DNA of 64,000 nucleotides from Chitinophaga pinensis (GTDB taxonomy: Bacteria; Bacteroidota; Bacteroidia; Chitinophagales; Chitinophagaceae): NCBI GenBank assembly GCA_902167325.1, contig LR632930.1, positions 1,736,001 to 1,800,000 of the forward strand, read 5' to 3'. Below the pieces are notes generated by a model. That model was not told the DNA's origin. It made no database searches and saw nothing but the letters and a program-made list of their open reading frames with translations. Position numbers and translations under genes: made by a program. Below, piece after piece: positions 1 to 7,818 of this stretch. Every line of letters starts with the position of its first letter. Position 1 is the first letter of the stretch.

Positions 1-64
1 GCTAATGCCAGGAGCATTCAGGCGACGCTCGTGCAAAGCGCCGGAACTGCATCAAATGCGATCA

Positions 65-265
65 TTAAAATTCCACACAATCCGGGAGACTGGCAGCGAT
101 GGGACCGGTAGACCATCCGGTTTCACGAGACCATTTGCAACGGGTTTCGTTGTCATTGCAGCAAAAAGATGCTGCTGCTTTAGCGGAGCTTTTCGCCTTT
201 TGGGCGGTGGTGAGGCCTGCGGCAAGGGCGAGGCACATCCCCAGGAAAACGAATGAACGTTTCAT
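65..265 (-). CDS. small secreted Cys-rich peptide (paralogue 1)
   Basis: This 66-residue protein has a lysine/arginine start (MKRS), a hydrophobic segment at about residues 5-18 and a short mature part with a CCN motif, a third Cys seven residues later and a fourth near the C-terminus. The pattern CC(N/D)-x5-C-x(n)-GP-x(n)-C recurs in the next three genes, so these are paralogues. A signal peptide and two disulfides are inferred. The start was set at the MKR methionine because the longer reading adds a non-signal extension. It is the last gene of the array visible here; more copies could lie beyond the window edge. I do not recognise the family and assign no function. Confidence 0.6.
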   Translation of the reverse strand: MKRSFVFLGMCLALAAGLTTAQKAKSSAKAAASFCCNDNETRCKWSRETGWSTGPIAASLPDCVEF

Positions 266-306
266 GGATTTGGGTTTTTGGGTGAAAAAAAGAAAAAAGG
301 TGTGGA

Positions 307-495
307 TCAGGGGCATTGATCGAGTTGGTAAACTGCAGGACCGTACATAACGATAGTGTTGCCGATCTTCTGGCAGGCTCCTTCACTCTGATCGCAGCAG
401 ACTTTGATAAATTTCTTACCGCTGGCTTTGATGGATGTGGTAATACCGAGGCCGATTGCTACGCAAAGCCCCAGGAAAAAGATGCTTTTTTTCAT
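307..495 (-). CDS. small secreted Cys-rich peptide (paralogue 2)
   Basis: A 62-residue protein starting MKKSIFFLGLC with a hydrophobic signal-like segment and a mature part containing CCD, a third Cys, the conserved YGP triplet and a final Cys two residues from the end. It lies 41 bases upstream of paralogue 1 and 30 bases downstream of paralogue 3, all on the minus strand, consistent with one transcript. The shared four-Cys spacing argues for a common fold stabilised by two disulfides in the periplasm or outside the cell (inference). The function is unknown. Confidence 0.65.
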   Translation of the reverse strand: MKKSIFFLGLCVAIGLGITTSIKASGKKFIKVCCDQSEGACQKIGNTIVMYGPAVYQLDQCP

Positions 496-525
496 ATTCT
501 ATTTTTTGAGTGGATTAAAAACGGG

Positions 526-714
526 TTAGTTGCAGGTGGCAGGCATGGATGGTCCGTAAAATACCTGTCCATTAATCCGCGTGCATATTTGTTCGTCCTC
601 GTTGCAGCAATACGGGATCCGGCCAATGCGGTGTTCCTGGCTGACCGCGTACAGCGAAGGGCTTGCTATGCCCATGAGGGCGCAGAACCCCAGGGAAAGG
701 AGACTTTTTTTCAT
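526..714 (-). CDS. small secreted Cys-rich peptide (paralogue 3)
   Basis: A 62-residue protein with a signal-like N-terminus (MKKSLLSLGFC, then a hydrophobic stretch ending near SLYA, a plausible signal peptidase I site), followed by CCN, a third Cys, an FYGP motif and a C-terminal Cys. It begins only 4 bases after the stop of paralogue 4, which supports an operon. No Gly-Gly leader cleavage motif is visible, so a typical double-glycine bacteriocin leader is not supported. The function is unknown. Confidence 0.65.
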   Translation of the reverse strand: MKKSLLSLGFCALMGIASPSLYAVSQEHRIGRIPYCCNEDEQICTRINGQVFYGPSMPATCN

Positions 715-718
715 ATCG

Positions 719-946
719 TTATTGGTTTAGCGGGGTAGATGCCGGAACGGCGAATTCGTCACAAAGGCTGATATCCGTGGTGCGTGGACCATATATATGA
801 AATCCGGTGATTAAGCCACACCTTACTTCCAGGGTATTGCAGCACAGATAAGGGGTTGTGCCACTCTTTTGGCTTTGGGCGTAAAGTGCGGTGCTGGCTG
901 TACCCATGAAGGCGCACAGACCCAGGAAAAGAAGTTGTCTTTTCAT
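719..946 (-). CDS. small secreted Cys-rich peptide (paralogue 4, first of array)
   Basis: A 75-residue protein, first gene of the four-gene minus-strand array. It starts MKRQLLFLGLC, has a hydrophobic core to about residue 23 (ALYAQ, a probable cleavage site), and a mature part with CCN, a third Cys, IYGP and a fourth Cys followed by a short tail that the other copies lack. A near-consensus -7 box (TACATTTC, positions 966 to 959) lies 12 bases before the start. The family is not recognised; the paralogy is visible directly in the shared Cys/GP pattern. Confidence 0.65.
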   Translation of the reverse strand: MKRQLLFLGLCAFMGTASTALYAQSQKSGTTPYLCCNTLEVRCGLITGFHIYGPRTTDISLCDEFAVPASTPLNQ

Positions 947-1375
947 GATGAGGGGAATTGAAATGTAGAAATGGTCGATGACAGGCGCTGCACCGCAGCT
1001 GAAGCGCAGTTATGCGATACAGCAGGGTTTGCCGGTGGATTTAGGCCTGTAACGGTTCACTGATGATGATAATGTTGTAACGGAAAGAGATACTACCGCC
1101 ATACCTGCATTTGCGGCATGCGGAGACGGGGCTGATTAGTTAACAATTTCTGCAACACTTGCGGGGTATCTCATGTAAGTCGATGTCTGGATTTGGTTAA
1201 TCGTTCTGAATTGATGGACCGGTTGCACGAGTGGTTTCCATGAATGCTATTGCAATATAGCAATATGATTTATGTGGGCCTATCGCATAAGTATGTGTTT
1301 TTAGGGTATCGGGTAAGGCACAAAAAAGGCCGTCTCGTAGTGAGGCGGCCTTTTAAATATGGACAGACGTGCTGA
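947..1375. other. intergenic region with a palindrome
   Basis: This stretch between the peptide array and rny has no convincing ORF. It holds the array promoter region near 959-966, the inverted repeat TATTGC-AATATA-GCAATA at 1248-1265, and the rny terminator at 1322-1354. Nothing else was recognised. Confidence 0.6.
1322..1354 (-). terminator. intrinsic terminator of rny
   Basis: An 11-bp stem (1326-1336 with 1342-1352, one G-T wobble) with loop GTAGT is followed on the minus strand by a run of T. It sits about 20 bases beyond the rny stop codon. Confidence 0.85.
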
Positions 1376-2938
1376 TTAGCGGGCAACATTCACGGCGCGG
1401 CGTTCGCGGATCACCGTTACTTTAATTTGTCCGGGGTACTGCATGTCGTTCTGGATCTTGTTTGCGATCTCGAAGCTGAGACGGTCTGCATCGTTGTCGG
1501 TTACTTTTTCGCTTTCAACGATAACACGCAGCTCGCGGCCTGCCTGGATGGCGTATGCTTTTTCAACACCATCGTAGTTCATAGCCAGATTTTCGAGGTC
1601 TTTGATACGCTGGAGATAGCTCTGCATGATCTCGCGGCGTGCGCCGGGGCGGGCACCGGAGATGGCATCACAGGCCTGCACGATGGGGGAGATCACGTAA
1701 GACATTTCCATCTCGTCGTGGTGAGCACCAATGGCGTTCACGATAGCGGGATGTTCTCCGTACTTCTCGGCCAGTTTGGCACCCAGGAGGGCGTGGCTCA
1801 GTTCAGATTCTTCATCGGGTACTTTACCAATATCATGGAGGAGACCGGCGCGTTTGGCAAGTTTGGGGTTGAGGCCCAGCTCGGCGGCCATAACGGCGCA
1901 AAGGTTGGCGGTCTCTTTCGAGTGCATGAGCAGGTTCTGACCGTAGGAGGAGCGGAAGCGCATTTTACCTACCATACGCACGAGTTCTTTGTGAAGACCG
2001 TGGATGCCCATTTCAATAACGGTACGTTCACCGATTTCCATTACCTGTTCTTCCAGCTGGCGTTTGGTCTTTTCTACCACTTCCTCGATACGGGCGGGGT
2101 GGATACGGCCGTCCTGAACGAGGCGCTGCAGGCTCAACCGGGCGATCTCACGACGGAGCGGGTCAAAGGAAGAGAGTACGATGGCTTCAGGGGTATCGTC
2201 CACGATCAGGTCTACACCGGTAGCCGCTTCAATGGCACGGATGTTACGGCCCTCGCGGCCAATGATCTGGCCTTTGATCTCATCGCTTTCCAGATTGAAC
2301 ACCGTAATGGCGTTCTCAATGGTTTGCTCGGCAGCAGTACGCTGGATGGACTGTATAATGATTTTCTTGGCTTCTTTGTTGGCTTTTGTCTTGGCATCCT
2401 CGATAATCTCCTGAATGTGGCTGAGGGCCTGGCTGCGGGCTTCTTCTTTCAGAGATTCTACCAGTTGGTTGCGGGCTTCTTCTGCGGTAAGGCCGGCTAC
2501 TTTTTCGAGGCGGCGGATGTGCTCTTCCTGGTGCTTTTCCAGTTCGGTACGCTTGATATTTACCAGTTCAATCTGGCGGGCCAGATTTTCCTTGATCGCT
2601 TCATTTTCGGTTACCTGCTTCTGCAACTGCTCATTCTTCTGGTTCAGGCCCTGCTCTTTCTGTTTGATGCGATTCTCTGACTCGGATATCTTCTGGTTAC
2701 GCTGCATCACTTCTTTCTCATGTTCTGACTTCAGTTGCAGGAATTTCTCTTTGGCTTCGAGTAAGCGGTCTTTCTTGAGGTTTTCAGCATTCACTCTTCC
2801 TTCTTCTACGATGCGGCTGGCTTTCTCTTCTGCTTCCTGAATTTTTATCTGGGTGTTTTTAGCGAAAATCAGTTTTCCAAGTATTATTCCAATAGCCAGA
2901 GCGACAACGCCGACTACTATCACCATTATGGATTCCAT
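1376..2938 (-). CDS. rny: ribonuclease Y
   Basis: This 520-residue protein matches RNase Y, the membrane-anchored endoribonuclease that starts mRNA decay. It has an N-terminal transmembrane helix (about residues 4-24), a long coiled coil (about 30-200), a KH RNA-binding domain carrying [13 protein letters not shown], and an HD domain with the metal-binding LLHDIGK motif. Length is typical of the family. It follows zapA after a 165-bp gap and has its own terminator. The start MESIMVIV gives the usual short cytosol-free N-terminus; Met5 is an alternative. Confidence 0.97.
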   Translation of the reverse strand: MESIMVIVVGVVALAIGIILGKLIFAKNTQIKIQEAEEKASRIVEEGRVNAENLKKDRLLEAKEKFLQLKSEHEKEVMQRNQKISESENRIKQKEQGLNQKNEQLQKQVTENEAIKENLARQIELVNIKRTELEKHQEEHIRRLEKVAGLTAEEARNQLVESLKEEARSQALSHIQEIIEDAKTKANKEAKKIIIQSIQRTAAEQTIENAITVFNLESDEIKGQIIGREGRNIRAIEAATGVDLIVDDTPEAIVLSSFDPLRREIARLSLQRLVQDGRIHPARIEEVVEKTKRQLEEQVMEIGERTVIEMGIHGLHKELVRMVGKMRFRSSYGQNLLMHSKETANLCAVMAAELGLNPKLAKRAGLLHDIGKVPDEESELSHALLGAKLAEKYGEHPAIVNAIGAHHDEMEMSYVISPIVQACDAISGARPGARREIMQSYLQRIKDLENLAMNYDGVEKAYAIQAGRELRVIVESEKVTDNDADRLSFEIANKIQNDMQYPGQIKVTVIRERRAVNVAR

Positions 2939-3103
2939 ATTCTGTTTTGTTTAATAAAAGTATTGTTTAGGCATATTAAAATACGGTCAAGGTCTGTTAT
3001 TTCCAAACAGACCCACCTGACCCGCGAAAATAAGTAAAAATTGTCAGGAAAGCATCATGGGGCGTGATAATGAATAAATTGCGCTCGCCTGCGGCTGCAG
3101 TCA
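2939..3103 (-). ncRNA. structured zapA-rny spacer, possible 6S-type RNA
   Basis: The 165-bp spacer is longer than the other gaps in this gene set and contains a two-part hairpin at 2985-3022: an 8-bp inner stem (GGTCTGTT with AACAGACC) and a 5-bp outer stem (GGTCA with TGACC) separated by an asymmetric internal loop. A 6S-like RNA is one possibility for a structured spacer next to zapA, but I could not assign the closing stem. It may equally be a processing or termination hairpin. Confidence 0.25.
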
Positions 3104-3400
3104 TTATTTCAGTTGCTCATCCAGCAGATTGTCAAGATGTTGCAGTTTTTCCCGTAAGAAGGGGGCTATGTTCGCCTGAGCTTTGCCTCCGGTAGTGGCA
3201 GGGTGGGTAGCATACATAATGAGGGCCATCGCAATATAATCCTGGATATCCTTCCCGGCATAGGCAGCTTTAAACTCTACGATCTTTTCGTTTACTTCTT
3301 TCATCACTCTTCTTACATCCTCCTCTTCGTCTTTCCGGATCTTTATGCGATAGGTGCGGTCGGCCACCACTATATTAACAGGTATGAGTTGCGGTTCCAT
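3104..3400 (-). CDS. zapA: cell division protein ZapA
   Basis: A 98-residue protein with the ZapA pattern: an N-terminal beta-strand region (PVNIVVADRTYRIKI), then an amphipathic helix starting EEDVRRVMKEVNEKI that forms the dimer/tetramer coiled coil. ZapA binds FtsZ and bundles its filaments at the division site. The gene lies between pheT/coiled-coil gene and rny, a common order in Bacteroidota, although here a toxin-antitoxin pair separates it from the coiled-coil gene. A consensus -7 box is at 3416-3423. Confidence 0.9.
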   Translation of the reverse strand: MEPQLIPVNIVVADRTYRIKIRKDEEEDVRRVMKEVNEKIVEFKAAYAGKDIQDYIAMALIMYATHPATTGGKAQANIAPFLREKLQHLDNLLDEQLK

Positions 3401-3415
3401 GATTCAGTGTTTCGG

Positions 3416-3423
3416 CAAAAATA
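3416..3423 (-). promoter_or_regulatory. -7 box of zapA
   Basis: TATTTTTG on the minus strand fits the Bacteroidetes TAnnTTTG -7 element, 15 bases before the zapA start codon. No good -33 TTTG is seen at the expected distance. Confidence 0.5.
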
Positions 3424-3636
3424 GCAAAAGCGGGAAATCTCCACTTTTTTACTGAAACTCATTTTTTCGTGTCCTTCGAATGCTTATTATCATGAGAATT
3501 ACAACTAAACGCTTTACGTAAATGTGCATATTGATGAAAGTGCTATCACCATGAGATGCTCATTATCAATAAATATTTTCACGTGAAGAATTTCAGTTGT
3601 AAAGTTTTTTATCAACAAAAACTACTTTATCTTCGA

Positions 3637-4128
3637 ATGGATAATGCATCTGAAAAAAGGCGGCGCGGCCGGCCAAGGAAAACGGAGCGGCCGGAAGGGG
3701 AAGTGCACGTGGGGGAATTGCCGTTGATGACATATGAAGATGTGGTGGATCTGCGGGCCGCCCTCTTCACCAAAAAGATAGACCTCGGTAAAAGCGGGAT
3801 CACCAAAGAGCAGCTGACACGCCTGAAAGAGATTTTCGGGCTTGATTACGATACACTGAGCGCCATGCTCGCTGTCACCAACCGGGCGCTGCACCTCAAA
3901 AAAGGGCGCGACCTCCTGAACCGCGGCATCAGCGAGCGGATCATCGCCATCGCAGAAGTGTTCAGCCTCGGCTATAACATGTTCCGCGACCGGGAGGTTT
4001 TTCATACATGGCTGCGCGCCCCAAGGCGCTCACTCGGAGGGCTGGTGCCCCTCCATCTGATGGAATCGCTGGCCGGCGTGGAAGAAGTGAAACTGGAATT
4101 ACTCCGGCTCGACGAGTTCATGCTGTAA
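3637..4128 (+). CDS. Xre/ParS-type antitoxin (DUF2384)
   Basis: A 163-residue antitoxin of the RES-Xre type II toxin-antitoxin class. The N-terminus is basic with an AT-hook-like RRGRPRK motif; the middle (residues about 45-110) fits the Xre-like helical region; and the C-terminal part, with RGISERIIAIAEVFSLGYNM and a following FHTWL, matches the DUF2384 toxin-binding domain. Antitoxins of this class neutralise the RES toxin and repress their own operon. The start at 3637 was preferred to an upstream ATG because the extra 27 residues are AT-rich and not protein-like. The toxin gene follows 15 bases downstream. The pair sits on the opposite strand inside the pheT-zapA group, suggesting insertion. 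Confidence 0.85.
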   Translation: MDNASEKRRRGRPRKTERPEGEVHVGELPLMTYEDVVDLRAALFTKKIDLGKSGITKEQLTRLKEIFGLDYDTLSAMLAVTNRALHLKKGRDLLNRGISERIIAIAEVFSLGYNMFRDREVFHTWLRAPRRSLGGLVPLHLMESLAGVEEVKLELLRLDEFML

Positions 4129-4143
4129 ATCATTTCATAGTAT

Positions 4144-4575
4144 ATGGTGTTGTATTTATTGAGCCGGAAACCCGGCTCCAGGAAGCTTTTGCGCCCAAAC
4201 GGACTGGCTGCGAGGTGGAACAGGGAGGATATGCCCTGCCGGTACCTGGTAGATCATCCCGGGATGTGCCCGGTGGAAAGCGGACTGGCTGATGTACCTC
4301 CCGGCATCCCGCCACATTATTTTATCGTGCCGGTAGAAGTGCCCGAAGGGAGTATCCGGTATTTCAGGGAAGATGAATTGCCCGAACAATGGCGCGCTAT
4401 GCCGGTATCTGCCGTATCGCGAGATTTCGGATCGGCACACCTCGGCGTGGCTGATAAGCTCGTGCTGGCGTTCCCATCCGTACGGCTAAGCCGGGAATGG
4501 ACGTATGTGCTGAACCTGCGGCACCCGTTGATGAAAGAAGTGAAGATTGGCGTATGCTACCTGGCAATGCGGTAG
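4144..4575 (+). CDS. RES-domain toxin
   Basis: A 143-residue protein matching RES toxins, which resemble ADP-ribosyltransferases; characterised members degrade or modify NAD. Visible family residues are the Arg of ARWN (residue 24), a Tyr in the following strand (RYLV) and a Glu in the next helix (PVESGL), followed by the usual hydrophobic strand HYFIVPVEV. An upstream stop codon in frame forces the start at 4144 or the adjacent GTG. It is encoded directly after the DUF2384 antitoxin, the standard order for this system. Length is close to normal, so it appears intact. Confidence 0.82.
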   Translation: MVLYLLSRKPGSRKLLRPNGLAARWNREDMPCRYLVDHPGMCPVESGLADVPPGIPPHYFIVPVEVPEGSIRYFREDELPEQWRAMPVSAVSRDFGSAHLGVADKLVLAFPSVRLSREWTYVLNLRHPLMKEVKIGVCYLAMR

Positions 4576-4587
4576 AATGGCACAGGG

Positions 4588-4893
4588 TCAGGTATTGAGC
4601 AGGGCAATGCAACGGTCGATCTCGCGGATGTAATCATTGATTTTCCCGCGAACCTCCCTTCGGAAGGCGTCTTCATCTTCCGATAGTCCGTTGCCCTGTG
4701 TTGCTGTGGCTATTTTGGAAAGCTTCAGCTTTTCGTCGAGGGTCTGGATAGTGGACTGCTGCTGCAGCAGCTCCTCCTGCTGTTGCTGCAATTGCTCCCG
4801 GAGCGTGGCATTATCTGCCTGCGCCAGTTGCAGTTTGCGGAACAGCTGCTGCAGCTTGTCCTCAATGCTTTGTATGTATTGTTCGATCTCCAT
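4588..4893 (-). CDS. coiled-coil protein of the pheT-zapA cluster
   Basis: A 101-residue protein that is mostly coiled coil (residues 5-65, very Gln-rich) followed by a short conserved-looking segment REVRGKINDYIREIDRCIALL. It starts 3 bases after pheT, so the two are almost certainly co-transcribed. Small coiled-coil proteins like this are common next to zapA in Bacteroidota, and a role in division or as a ZapA partner is a guess from position. Only the end-to-end overlap region with the RES toxin (12-bp gap, convergent) is unusual. Confidence 0.8.
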   Translation of the reverse strand: MEIEQYIQSIEDKLQQLFRKLQLAQADNATLREQLQQQQEELLQQQSTIQTLDEKLKLSKIATATQGNGLSEDEDAFRREVRGKINDYIREIDRCIALLNT

Positions 4894-4896
4894 GGT

Positions 4897-7329
4897 TTAT
4901 TTGCGGATCTCCGCCTGTAACTGGCTTTCGAATGCTTTAACGAGTTTGTTGACCAGCGTATCGGTTTCCTGATCGGTCAGGGTTTTTTCTTTATCCTGGA
5001 AAGTGAAGCTTACGGCGTAGGATTTTTTACCGGCACCCAGTTTATCACTTTCAAAAACATCGAACAGGTTGATTTGTTGCAACAGGGTCGTTTTCACAGA
5101 CCTTGCAGCGGTTTCCACCGCAGCAAAAGGTACGTTTTTATCCAGCACCAGCGCCAGATCACGGCGTACGGAGGGGAAGCGGGGAATCTCTTCATAGAAC
5201 GCATCCTTCGTTGGCAGGAGGCTCAGGATTACGTCCCAGTTAAAGTCTGCATACCATACCGGCTGCTTGATGTCGAACGCCTTCAGCTGTGCGGGAGCCA
5301 CATTCCCGGCCACGGCAATCGTTTTACCGGCAGACGTGATCTCGAATGCAGGCTGGAGGCCGTGTACTGTGGCAGCAGTCATCTGCGGAGCCTGGAGTCC
5401 CAGCATCTGGAGGATGTTGCCGATATAGCCCTTCAGGTCGTAGAAGTCTACCGGCTTTTCCTGCTGCATCCAGTTTTCAGGAAGCTTCCGGCCGGTGAGG
5501 TACAATGTCAGGTGAGCGCTTTCAGGGTATTGGCCCACCGCTTCCTGGCGGTATGTTTTCCCGAATTCGAAGAACAACAGGTCGTCGTTCCGGCGGTTCA
5601 GGTTATAGGCAATGCGCTCCAGGCCGGTTTCCAGCATGGAAGGGCGCAGCACATTAAGGTCGGCGCTGAGGCTGTTGAGCATTTTCACCAGCGTATCCGC
5701 ATCGAGGTGACTATAATATTGTGCGTTGGTAATAGAGTTCGTGAAGATTTCAGAAAAACCGTTGCCTGCGAGGTAATCCGCGATCCTTTCCTTTACGCGC
5801 TCTTTGTCGGGCTGTGCCTGTACGGAGGGCGCCATGCTTACGAGGGCGGGGATGGGGATATTGTCCAGTCCGTCGATACGCATTACTTCTTCCACGATAT
5901 CTGCCGGAATGGTGATGTCGGGTTTGTGAAGCGGGGCGGCCACACGCAGGCGGTTACCGCTTTCTTCATGAATGGTGAAGCCGAGGCTGCAGAGGATGTT
6001 TTTGATCTGCGCCTCGGGGTATTGGTGGCCGCTGAGGGTGCGGATGTAATCGTAAGTAACATCAATCTGGAAGGGCTGTACCGGGGCGGGGTACACGTCT
6101 GTAAGGTCAGACGCGGGCGCTCCGTGTGCCAGTTCGCTGATAAGGGCAACGGCTCTTTCCAGGGCGAAGGGGGCAAGGGAGATGTCCAGACCTTTCTCGA
6201 AACGGATAGCGGCATCGGTACGGAGACCGTGGCGTACGGATGTTTTGCGGATGCTGGTGGCGTTGAAGTAAGCGCTTTCGAGGAAGATGTCTGTAGTAGC
6301 TTCTTTAACGCCGGAACCTAAGCCGCCGAATACGCCGGCAATACAAAGCCCGTTATCTTCCCCGTCGCAGATCATCAGGTCGCCGGCATCCAGCTTACGC
6401 TCTTTGCCGTCGAGGGAAATGAATGCGGTGCCTGCGGGGAGGTTTTCCACGATGATTTTGCCGCCTTTAATGGCAGCAGCGTCGAAAGCGTGGAGAGGCT
6501 GGCCGGTTTCGTGGAGTACATAGTTGGTGATATCCACGATGTTATTGATGGGTCTTACGCCAATGGCAAGCAGGCGGTGCTGCATCCATGACGGGGATGG
6601 ACCTACCTTAACGCCGGTGATGCTTTGGCCGCAGTAGCGGGGGCAGGCATCGGTATTTTTCACTTCCACGGTTATGGGAAGCGGTTTGGCTGCTTTTGCT
6701 GCGGCGCTGATGCCGGGTTTGCGGACGTGGTAAACCTGGGTGTTTTCCCGGTTGTTGAGGAACGCGCACACGTCGCGCGCTACGCCCATATGGCTCATGG
6801 CGTCCATATGGTTAGGGGTGAGGCCGATTTCGAAAATCCAGTCCTGATAAGGCTGGAATATTTCGCGGGCCGGGGTGCCGGGCTGCAGGGATGCGTCCAG
6901 CACAAGGATGCCGTCGTGCCCGCTGCCGAGTCCTATTTCATCTTCCGCGCAGATCATGCCGAAGCTGTCTTCCCCGCGGATTTTTGCTTTTTTCATGGTG
7001 AGCGGCTCACCGGAAGCAGGGTAAATGGTAGTGCCAACGGGGGCAACCACTACTTTCTGGCCGGCGGCTACATTAGGTGCGCCGCAAACGATGGCAAGCG
7101 GTGCGCCGTTGCCGGTATTTACGGTGGTGAGGCGGAGCTTGTCGGCATTGGGATGCTTTTCCACAGTCAGTACTTCACCGATCACTAATCCTTCGAGGCT
7201 GCCTTTAATGCTTTCAAAACGCTCGAGGCTCTCTACTTCGAGGCCGATAGCGGTCAAAATAACGGAAAGTTCCTCCGGTGCGGGCTTTACCGGCAAATAA
7301 TCACATAGCCAGTTGTACGAAATTGTCAT
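4897..7329 (-). CDS. pheT: phenylalanine-tRNA ligase beta subunit
   Basis: An 810-residue PheT. The N-terminus MTISYNWLCDYLP is typical. It is followed by the EMAP-like tRNA-binding OB domain (about 40-150, with VEKHPNADKLRL), the B3/B4 editing domain, the B5 domain, a catalytic-like core and the C-terminal FDX-ACB anticodon-binding domain (about 710-808, with YEEIPRFPSVRRDLA). With PheS, encoded elsewhere, it charges tRNA-Phe and edits mischarged tyrosine. Full family length. It is the first gene of the minus-strand unit leading to the coiled-coil gene. Confidence 0.97.
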   Translation of the reverse strand: MTISYNWLCDYLPVKPAPEELSVILTAIGLEVESLERFESIKGSLEGLVIGEVLTVEKHPNADKLRLTTVNTGNGAPLAIVCGAPNVAAGQKVVVAPVGTTIYPASGEPLTMKKAKIRGEDSFGMICAEDEIGLGSGHDGILVLDASLQPGTPAREIFQPYQDWIFEIGLTPNHMDAMSHMGVARDVCAFLNNRENTQVYHVRKPGISAAAKAAKPLPITVEVKNTDACPRYCGQSITGVKVGPSPSWMQHRLLAIGVRPINNIVDITNYVLHETGQPLHAFDAAAIKGGKIIVENLPAGTAFISLDGKERKLDAGDLMICDGEDNGLCIAGVFGGLGSGVKEATTDIFLESAYFNATSIRKTSVRHGLRTDAAIRFEKGLDISLAPFALERAVALISELAHGAPASDLTDVYPAPVQPFQIDVTYDYIRTLSGHQYPEAQIKNILCSLGFTIHEESGNRLRVAAPLHKPDITIPADIVEEVMRIDGLDNIPIPALVSMAPSVQAQPDKERVKERIADYLAGNGFSEIFTNSITNAQYYSHLDADTLVKMLNSLSADLNVLRPSMLETGLERIAYNLNRRNDDLLFFEFGKTYRQEAVGQYPESAHLTLYLTGRKLPENWMQQEKPVDFYDLKGYIGNILQMLGLQAPQMTAATVHGLQPAFEITSAGKTIAVAGNVAPAQLKAFDIKQPVWYADFNWDVILSLLPTKDAFYEEIPRFPSVRRDLALVLDKNVPFAAVETAARSVKTTLLQQINLFDVFESDKLGAGKKSYAVSFTFQDKEKTLTDQETDTLVNKLVKAFESQLQAEIRK

Positions 7330-7818
7330 TGGATGCTCCTTGAATTATATTGTCCGAAACACGTCGGATCGATTTAATGTTGTGTGAATCAATATTTTGC
7401 ATGACCTTTGCGCCCCCGCCGGAGGCAAAGATGTGCCGCGTAAAGTTAACAACTTCTGCTGTACGTGACAGCGGAATTTTACGCAAGAGAAATGTGGAAA
7501 ATCTTTTTGCACAATAATTGTGAATAATCGGACATTTGTTGTGTGTTGCAGACTGATTTTGTGGATAAGATCGTGTAAAACGGTGGATAACTGCCTGATT
7601 GGTGTGCGCGAAGCAGTGGGAATGGATGGAATAAATATAGTTCGGCCGTGCGGGAGGGAAATGGATAAAGTCCGTTACCTTCATTTGACCGGCTAGAAAA
7701 AAATTTTACAATTTGTTAAAGATGGGTGAATGGAATCATGCAGGAATTGTAGAAATCCCTTTTCCGGAACCATTCGGTAACCACTTTTTTAACTTCATAA
7801 CGCATAGGACTTAATATA
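7330..7818. other. intergenic region between pheT and dnaB
   Basis: This divergent 489-bp spacer must contain the promoters of pheT and dnaB. A minus-strand ORF of 127 residues in it has no family resemblance and overlaps pheT, so I treat it as chance. A plus-strand TGACCTTTG near 7401-7409 resembles a -7 box but is 400 bp from dnaB. Nothing firmer was seen. Confidence 0.5.

Noticed and set aside
1427..2680. 417-codon plus-strand ORF opposite rny
   Set aside because: It is antisense to a clearly conserved gene and has no family resemblance; the frame is kept open by the codon bias of rny.
3556..3636. Upstream in-frame ATG for the Xre antitoxin
   Set aside because: The added 27 residues are AT-rich and unlike the family, and the position lies in the probable promoter.
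5074..6321. 415-codon plus-strand ORF opposite pheT
   Set aside because: Shadow of pheT on the other strand, with no recognisable domain.
7301..7684. 127-codon minus-strand ORF upstream of pheT
   Set aside because: It overlaps the pheT start region and has no recognisable features; the spacer is better read as regulatory DNA.
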